This document shows, piece after piece, positions 23,479-27,487 of a stretch of DNA of 27,487 nt. The DNA is from Nitrospiria bacterium (GTDB lineage: Bacteria > Nitrospirota > Nitrospiria > JACQBZ01). A program made the position numbers and the translations under genes. The notes beneath the pieces were generated by a model. That model was not told the DNA's origin and did not search any database. It worked only from the letters and a program-made list of their open reading frames with translations. The stretch covers positions 1 through 27,487 of the forward strand of contig CAKKOZ010000025.1 in the NCBI GenBank assembly GCA_919901335.1, in the 5' to 3' direction. Numbering within the stretch: the first letter of the stretch is position 1; every line of letters starts with the position of its first letter.

Positions 23479-24180
23479 ATGCTTCCAGAGACAAGAACAT
23501 CGCTTCATTACGGCATTAATTTTGTGGTTGCGCCGGCACCCGTGCTTGAGCAACAGAGATTTCTGCGCTTTCAACAAGAACTGGCAATAAAAAAAGTTGA
23601 ATTTCAGCATTCTGAGCAGCGTAAGCGCCAAGGGTTTATTCTCATTGCTGCTGAGCCACAACCGCTTGAAGTAAAAATATTGGAAGTTGGTCCTCAGGTA
23701 GGCCAACTTTTAGTATTGTCTCCAAATCCGAGAACACAGTTAAACGCTTTTATCGAATATGCTGAGATTATTTGTGAAACATTTAAGCTTGTGTGGCGAG
23801 AGGCGGTTCAAATTTTATCTCGTGACGTTACGATTCGTCATTTATATCAGTCAGAGGGCGATCATGCCTTTAAATACTTGTGGGAAACAAGACTTGGGCA
23901 GATTGAAAAGGGTCTTTCAAGTCTAGGCAGACCTGTTCTGGGAGGAGGACTGAGGTTGGTCATGCCTCCGCCAGAAGGTGAGGCTGATGGGACGCAGGTT
24001 GAAGTAAAAATCGAATCGTTTTTGAGAGATTCTAAGATGTTGTTCATAGAAACACAGTTTGTATGGCCACGGCCTGTTCCTATTGATGCTGGCTTTAAAC
24101 CTCGAATTCTCTTGGAACAAGTCGAGCGCTTTGCCATGAATGAAGTTGTTAACTTTGTGTTGAGGGGGAAAAATGATTAA
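23479..24180 (+). CDS. Unknown protein, first gene of a MazF-type operon
   Basis: I do not recognise this 233-residue protein. It is soluble-looking (no membrane segment). It mixes strands and helices, with a beta-rich LGGGLRLVMPPPEG and QVEVKIESFLRDSKMLFIETQF in the C-terminal third and a final helix LLEQVERFAMNEVVNFVL. This loosely recalls TIGR04255-type proteins, but I cannot confirm it. No cysteine or metal cluster or nucleotide loop is evident. Codon use is AT-rich, unlike the ribosomal genes upstream. The next gene overlaps its end by 8 nt and the MazF-like gene follows, so the three are almost certainly one operon behind the promoter at 23405-23432. The role may be regulatory or antitoxin-related. 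Confidence 0.8.
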   Translation: MLPETRTSLHYGINFVVAPAPVLEQQRFLRFQQELAIKKVEFQHSEQRKRQGFILIAAEPQPLEVKILEVGPQVGQLLVLSPNPRTQLNAFIEYAEIICETFKLVWREAVQILSRDVTIRHLYQSEGDHAFKYLWETRLGQIEKGLSSLGRPVLGGGLRLVMPPPEGEADGTQVEVKIESFLRDSKMLFIETQFVWPRPVPIDAGFKPRILLEQVERFAMNEVVNFVLRGKND

Positions 24181-24472
24181 TCGAGATGAACTTGAGAATA
24201 GTAGATCCCCGGAAACCTTGTCTGAAAAAAATCAGACCTATGCAAGTCCAACTCATGAATCAGACCTGGATTCTTGGGGCCAGCCGCCAATCGCCAACTT
24301 TTATTTGGTTACAAAAGGTGATACTTTTGTCGGTTATGAAATTAAGGGTTTCTATGCGTCTTCCTCTTATCCAGAACGGCACGCTTCTGATTTACTATTG
24401 AGTGCTGAATTAGAGGCATGGGAGCTGGCAAGTTCTGAGTCCCTTGACCTCATTGATCGGTCTGCTACGTGA
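24173..24472 (+). CDS. Unknown 99-residue protein, candidate antitoxin
   Basis: Short acidic protein that overlaps the previous gene by 8 nt and ends 3 nt before the MazF-like gene. GAGGGGG lies 5-6 nt before its ATG. The N-terminal ~38 residues look disordered (Ser/Asn/Glu rich). The middle NFYLVTKGDTFVGYEIKGFYA looks like beta hairpins, and the C-terminus (SDLLLSAELEAWELA) like a helix. It lacks a recognisable AbrB, RHH or HTH antitoxin domain. Position directly before a toxin gene is typical of an antitoxin; that is the only basis for the suggestion. Confidence 0.75.
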   Translation: MINRDELENSRSPETLSEKNQTYASPTHESDLDSWGQPPIANFYLVTKGDTFVGYEIKGFYASSSYPERHASDLLLSAELEAWELASSESLDLIDRSAT

Positions 24473-24475
24473 TTT

Positions 24476-24832
24476 ATGCAGAGAGGAGATATCGTAATGG
24501 TGCGTCTCCCTCAGCCTGCGAGTGCTTTTCAAGGGAGGGAGCAAATCGGGATACGACCTGCTGTCATCGTCCAAAATGAGTTGGCGTTTTCTCTTTTACC
24601 CACCGTATTAGTCACACCGTTTACGTCTAACCTGGGAGCACTGCGTTTTAATGGAACATCCCTTGTAAAATCTACCGCACGTAATGGTCTTGACAGGGAC
24701 TCTGTGTTGTTAGTTTTTCAGACACGCGCTATCGATAGAAATCGAATCGAACGCTTCATGGGTAAATTGGACGACTTAGACCTACAACGATTGGATACAC
24801 TCCTACAACAACTTCTCTTGCCAAATAATTAA
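24476..24832 (+). CDS. mazF: MazF/PemK-family toxin (endoribonuclease)
   Basis: Predicted sequence-specific mRNA-cleaving toxin with an SH3-like barrel. The 118 residues show the family pattern RGDIVMVRLPQP, EQIGIRPAVIVQNE (active-site Arg in G-x-RPAVIVQN), VLVTPFTS and a C-terminal helical segment with LDDLDLQRLDTLL. The length is normal. ATG at 24476 is used because it puts RGDIV at residue 3; GTG and ATG codons a few residues later are possible but would cut the first strand. It is last in a three-gene operon, unlike the usual two-gene mazEF. No hairpin terminator was found after it. Confidence 0.88.
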   Translation: MQRGDIVMVRLPQPASAFQGREQIGIRPAVIVQNELAFSLLPTVLVTPFTSNLGALRFNGTSLVKSTARNGLDRDSVLLVFQTRAIDRNRIERFMGKLDDLDLQRLDTLLQQLLLPNN

Positions 24833-25093
24833 CTGTCTTTTTAATCGTTCTGTCCTTAACAAAGCATTAATCACTTTTCACAGACCTTTACCTAAAGTTC
24901 ATCAAATTCTCTTCTATAGCTGCCTGCAACGATCCGCAACGATAAATCGGGATTGATCTTTAGACCCGATAAAGACTAAAATCGAACCTCAAATGGTATG
25001 CGTTTGTAGCAATGGCGCGCTATTACCATCATCTTTAAACCATTTCGCCATCACGAGGCCGCGACTTTCCATTTTTGAAAGCAGAATAACATC

Positions 25094-25222
25094 ATGGCCC
25101 TTATCAAAAAACAGCGTACGAAGAATAGCAACGGCGCCGATCTGAGCTTTGAGGAGAAGCTCCGACAGGCCTGCCTGCCGGCAGGCAGGTTCGCCCGCCT
25201 GCGCGCGCTGAGAGGGAGGTAA
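25094..25222 (+). pseudogene. Possible hsdM (type I methyltransferase) N-terminal remnant
   Basis: The 42-codon frame begins MALIKKQRTKNSNGADLSFE and continues EKLRQA, resembling the N-terminus of HsdM subunits (x-LxFEEKLWxAAD). It then runs into the 20-bp palindrome (reading CLPAGR) and stops. The rest of HsdM and any hsdS or hsdR are absent. No ribosome binding site is clear. The upstream gap 24833-25093 shows no convincing gene, only GCAACGAT repeated twice at about 24926-24943. The match is short, so confidence is modest. Confidence 0.4.
25170..25189. repeat. Perfect 20-bp palindrome inside the hsdM-like remnant
   Basis: CCTGCCTGCCGGCAGGCAGG equals its reverse complement. Palindromes of this type are dispersed in many environmental genomes and are known to interrupt reading frames, where they read as CLPAGR. 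Confidence 0.85.
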
Positions 25223-25245
25223 GAAAGGAAATGGTGTTTGACTCC
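25221..25245 (+). repeat. Left copy of a 25-bp direct repeat
   Basis: AAGAAAGGAAATGG followed by TGTTTGACTCC; matches 26205-26229 at 22 of 25 positions in the same orientation. It precedes the TM/coiled-coil gene by 58 nt. Confidence 0.7.
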
Positions 25246-25303
25246 ATTTTACAAGGTAGAGATGTCGGCAAAATAAGTAGAATCGATACTCAAGGAAAGT
25301 AAC

Positions 25304-26164
25304 TTGCCAGAATCAATTCTCACAATTCTTTCATCGCTTACCTTTAGTGGTATCCTCACCGCATTACTGCTCTTTCTTACAAGAAGCTGGTTAAGTGAGA
25401 GGTTGAAGCAATCCATTGAACACGAGTACGCGCAGAAATTGGAAACTTATAAACATGCATTAAGAGCAGAGCATGAAATAGCAATTGAACGCCTCCGAGC
25501 AAGTAATGCTCAAGAGCGAGCCGTTCAAAGTACTGCAACGTCATCCTTTGCAGAAAGTCACAGGGCTGCCCATGAGCGCCGTCTTGCGGCAATTGAGATC
25601 ACTTGGAAGGCAATCTTCAAACTCCGCTCAGTTATATCACCAGCTCTGTTAATTCTCGATTATATTCCATCGGACAAACAGGGACAGCTTCTAACGAATT
25701 CAACTATGCGTGAATTCTTCGATAAGCTATCGATGAAAACGTTGAACGAGATATTTTCGGAAGATGGCAAAGAGGCTGACGTGCGCCGGCCATTTGTTAG
25801 TGAAGGCATTTATTCTCTATGGTCTGCATATAGATCACTCATAGCACTAATCTACGTTATGACGATCGCGGGGAAGATTGAGGGGAAAATAGATCCGTGG
25901 CATCAAAATCTTGATATTCGCAAACTTCTTTCTGAAATAATGACTACTCAAGAATTTGAGCAGTTTTCGCAGTTGATAGTAGGCCGACTTCAATTCATGT
26001 CAGATACGATAGATCGAAAGATACTCACCCAAATGCGTTTAATGGTTTCAGGAGAAGAATCTGGTGCGATTGGTCTCGAACAGGCTCAGAAAATTAGTGA
26101 CATAGTAACTCGCCTTGATCAAAAAAGGCAGGCGGACTCCCGCTTATCTGAGCCAGCTGTATGA
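25304..26164 (+). CDS. Unknown membrane-anchored coiled-coil protein
   Basis: 286 residues with one N-terminal membrane segment (about 5-25, ILTILSSLTFSGILTALLLF). A long charged helix follows (about 30-95, LSERLKQSIEHEYAQKLETY and onward) that reads as a coiled coil, then a helical cytoplasmic domain with no motif I can name. Proteins with this TM plus SERLKxSIxxEYxxKLE start recur as hypotheticals in many bacteria, in my memory often near restriction systems. The start is TTG at 25304, backed by AAGGAAAG about 5 nt upstream. AT-rich codon use and flanking direct repeats suggest horizontal arrival. It could be part of a defence island with the methyltransferase downstream; no function is assigned. 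Confidence 0.78.
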   Translation: MPESILTILSSLTFSGILTALLLFLTRSWLSERLKQSIEHEYAQKLETYKHALRAEHEIAIERLRASNAQERAVQSTATSSFAESHRAAHERRLAAIEITWKAIFKLRSVISPALLILDYIPSDKQGQLLTNSTMREFFDKLSMKTLNEIFSEDGKEADVRRPFVSEGIYSLWSAYRSLIALIYVMTIAGKIEGKIDPWHQNLDIRKLLSEIMTTQEFEQFSQLIVGRLQFMSDTIDRKILTQMRLMVSGEESGAIGLEQAQKISDIVTRLDQKRQADSRLSEPAV

Positions 26165-26204
26165 GGCAGGCGATGGCTAACTCAGGTAACACCATGCTTA
26201 ATTG

Positions 26205-26229
26205 AAGAAAGGAAATGGAGTCTGACGCC
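26205..26229 (+). repeat. Right copy of the 25-bp direct repeat
   Basis: AAGAAAGGAAATGG followed by AGTCTGACGCC. The AAATGGAGTCTGAC core resembles REP-type ends I have seen near RAYT transposases (unverified). Between 26165 and 26334 I see no gene besides this. Confidence 0.7.
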
Positions 26230-26334
26230 GATTTTTGATCCTTATTTTCAGAATCTTTTAGGAATGTACAGAACAGGTCATAGCCGCTGCCTTGCGGAGG
26301 CCTGTTGGCAATCAAAGGACGGTAAGGAATCGGC

Positions 26335-27487
26335 ATGACCAGACCGACCAAACTTGAACTCACCTGGATCGGCAAGGAGAACCGGCCGAGGCTGGAGCCG
26401 CGCATTTTGCTGGAGGCCCCGGAGAAATCTTGCCACGCGGCGCACCGCGTCACCGACCACGATCTCTTCGATAACCGCCTCATCTTCGGCGATAACCTCC
26501 TCGCCCTCAAAGCCCTTGAGCGGGAGTTCACCGGCAAGATCAAGTGCATCTATATCGACCCGCCTTACAACACGGGTTCTGCTTTTGAGCATTATGATGA
26601 CGGCGTTGAGCATTCGATTTGGCTGTCGCTCATGCGCGATAGGTTGGAACTGCTTCACGCATTGCTTGCGGAAGACGGCTCGCTTTGGGTTTCCGTTGAT
26701 GATTCAGAAGGACATTACATGAAGGTCCTTTGCGACGAGATGTTCGGAAGACAAAATTTCGTGGCGACAATCGTCTGGCAGAAGAAGCACACTCGCGCGA
26801 ACGATGCGAGATGGCTTTCGGACAACCACGACTTCATTTTGTGCGTTGCCAAGAACAAGTCTGTTTGGAAGCGCAACCTGCTGCCACGCGAAGAGGGTAG
26901 TGATGGAGGTTACACAAATCCTGACAGCGATCTGCGTGGACCTTGGGCATCGGGGCCCTGTCATGCGAAGACACCCAACCCGAAAGACATTTACGAAATC
27001 ACGACACCGTCCAGCAGAAAACTCATGCCTCCTCCGGGGACGAGTTGGCGGTTCAGCAAGGAACGATTCAAAGAACTGATCGCTGACAATCGCATCTACT
27101 TTGGGCCGAAGGGAACGAACGTCCCCCGGTACAAACGATTCAGGACCGAGGTGCAGGAGGGCCTTGTGCCCACCACCCTTTGGCTGCGTGATGAGGTGGG
27201 TGATAATCAAGACGCCAAGGCTGAGGTAAAGGCGTTCAATCCCGACGATGTGTTTTCTACGCCGAAGCCCGAGCGTCTGATGCGACGCATTCTTGAGATC
27301 GGGACCAACCCCGGCGACTGGGTCCTCGACTCCTTCGCTGGCTCCGGCACTACCGGCGCCGTCGCTCACAAAATGGGCCGGCGCTGGATCATGGTGGAGC
27401 TGGGCGAGCATTGTCATACGCATATCATTCCACGCTTGAAAAAGGTCATTGACGGCGAGGATAAGGGCGGGATTACCGAGGCCGTCG
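26335..27487 (+). CDS. Type III-like restriction-modification DNA methyltransferase, Mod subunit (3' end outside window)
   Basis: Beta-class amino-methyltransferase that methylates adenine (or N4 cytosine) at an unknown site. The 384 visible residues have NRLIFGDNLLALKAL (~47-61), the catalytic motif IV IYIDPPYNTGSAFEHYDDG (~72-90), the target-recognition segment in the middle (IVWQKKHTRANDARWLSDNH onward), and the SAM motif FAGSGTTGAVAHKMGRRWIMVEL (~340-365) after it, the order typical of beta-class Mod enzymes. TAAGGA lies 6 nt before the ATG. The protein is open at the right edge; a Res helicase/nuclease gene would be expected beyond it. Base use is closer to the core than that of the neighbouring 25.3 kb gene. 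Confidence 0.9.
   Translation, partial: MTRPTKLELTWIGKENRPRLEPRILLEAPEKSCHAAHRVTDHDLFDNRLIFGDNLLALKALEREFTGKIKCIYIDPPYNTGSAFEHYDDGVEHSIWLSLMRDRLELLHALLAEDGSLWVSVDDSEGHYMKVLCDEMFGRQNFVATIVWQKKHTRANDARWLSDNHDFILCVAKNKSVWKRNLLPREEGSDGGYTNPDSDLRGPWASGPCHAKTPNPKDIYEITTPSSRKLMPPPGTSWRFSKERFKELIADNRIYFGPKGTNVPRYKRFRTEVQEGLVPTTLWLRDEVGDNQDAKAEVKAFNPDDVFSTPKPERLMRRILEIGTNPGDWVLDSFAGSGTTGAVAHKMGRRWIMVELGEHCHTHIIPRLKKVIDGEDKGGITEAV

Noticed and set aside
24833..25303. Second attC site or CRISPR-like repeats in the accessory island
   Set aside because: No RYYYAAC/GTTRRRY hairpin with bulges and no regularly spaced repeats; only a twofold GCAACGAT and the 20-bp palindrome are present.
1..27487. tRNA or rRNA genes
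   Set aside because: No cloverleaf with a GTTCGA-type T-arm and CCA end, and no rRNA-like conserved stretch, was recognised by eye; a tRNAscan-SE/Rfam run would settle this.

Overview
The window looks like a chromosomal segment of a GC-rich, Gram-negative-type bacterium. My best guess is Nitrospirota or a close relative. The grounds are gene order recalled from such genomes (recA-pilT-recX; pheA-hisC-aroF-tyrA-aroA-cmk-plsC-rpsA-sppA-ihf) and the style of the dispersed palindromes. No rRNA or marker phylogeny is available here, so this is an inference.

Layout. (1) 1-3522, minus strand: a polyamine operon read speD-speE-decarboxylase-sirtuin, from a good sigma70-type promoter at 3745-3772 and a ~215-nt leader. 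The aminopropyltransferase resembles the ACL5/thermospermine synthase group rather than ordinary spermidine synthase. The sirtuin runs off the left edge. (2) 3980-8697, plus strand: pgpA and cinA (ATGA overlap) behind a strong promoter, then recA-pilT-recX. A long imperfect palindrome lies just before recA. (3) 8714-10609, minus strand: hisS and an exported msrA, with several hairpins upstream of hisS. (4) 10.9-12.4 kb: a scar of mobile DNA. It holds an integron attC-like site, an AT-rich gene for a one-TM helical protein, a pair of ~58-bp inverted repeats enclosing both, and the 3' remnant of a SAM-dependent methyltransferase gene. (5) 12401-13372, minus strand: an aldo/keto reductase. (6) 13489-23408, plus strand: one long, tightly packed cluster. 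It covers the shikimate/aromatic pathway (pheA, hisC, aroF, tyrA, aroA), then cmk, plsC, rpsA (own promoter), sppA and an HU/IHF protein. An imperfect palindromic repeat fills the aroA-cmk gap and supplies the first codons of cmk. (7) 23.4-27.5 kb: an AT-richer accessory island. It has a three-gene operon ending in a MazF/PemK toxin, a short hsdM-like remnant broken by a 20-bp palindrome, a TM/coiled-coil protein between 25-bp direct repeats, and the N-terminal 384 residues of a type III-like DNA methyltransferase (Mod) that runs off the right edge.

How the parts fit. The core blocks are ordinary housekeeping: polyamines, recombination and uptake/pilus retraction, aromatic amino acids, translation. 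The novelty sits in the two AT-rich inserts. The best candidate for an undescribed system is the 23.4-24.8 kb operon: two unrecognised proteins translationally linked to a MazF-type toxin, with no recognisable MazE antitoxin. The second candidate is the attC-linked membrane protein at 11.1 kb. No tRNA, rRNA or CRISPR array was seen.
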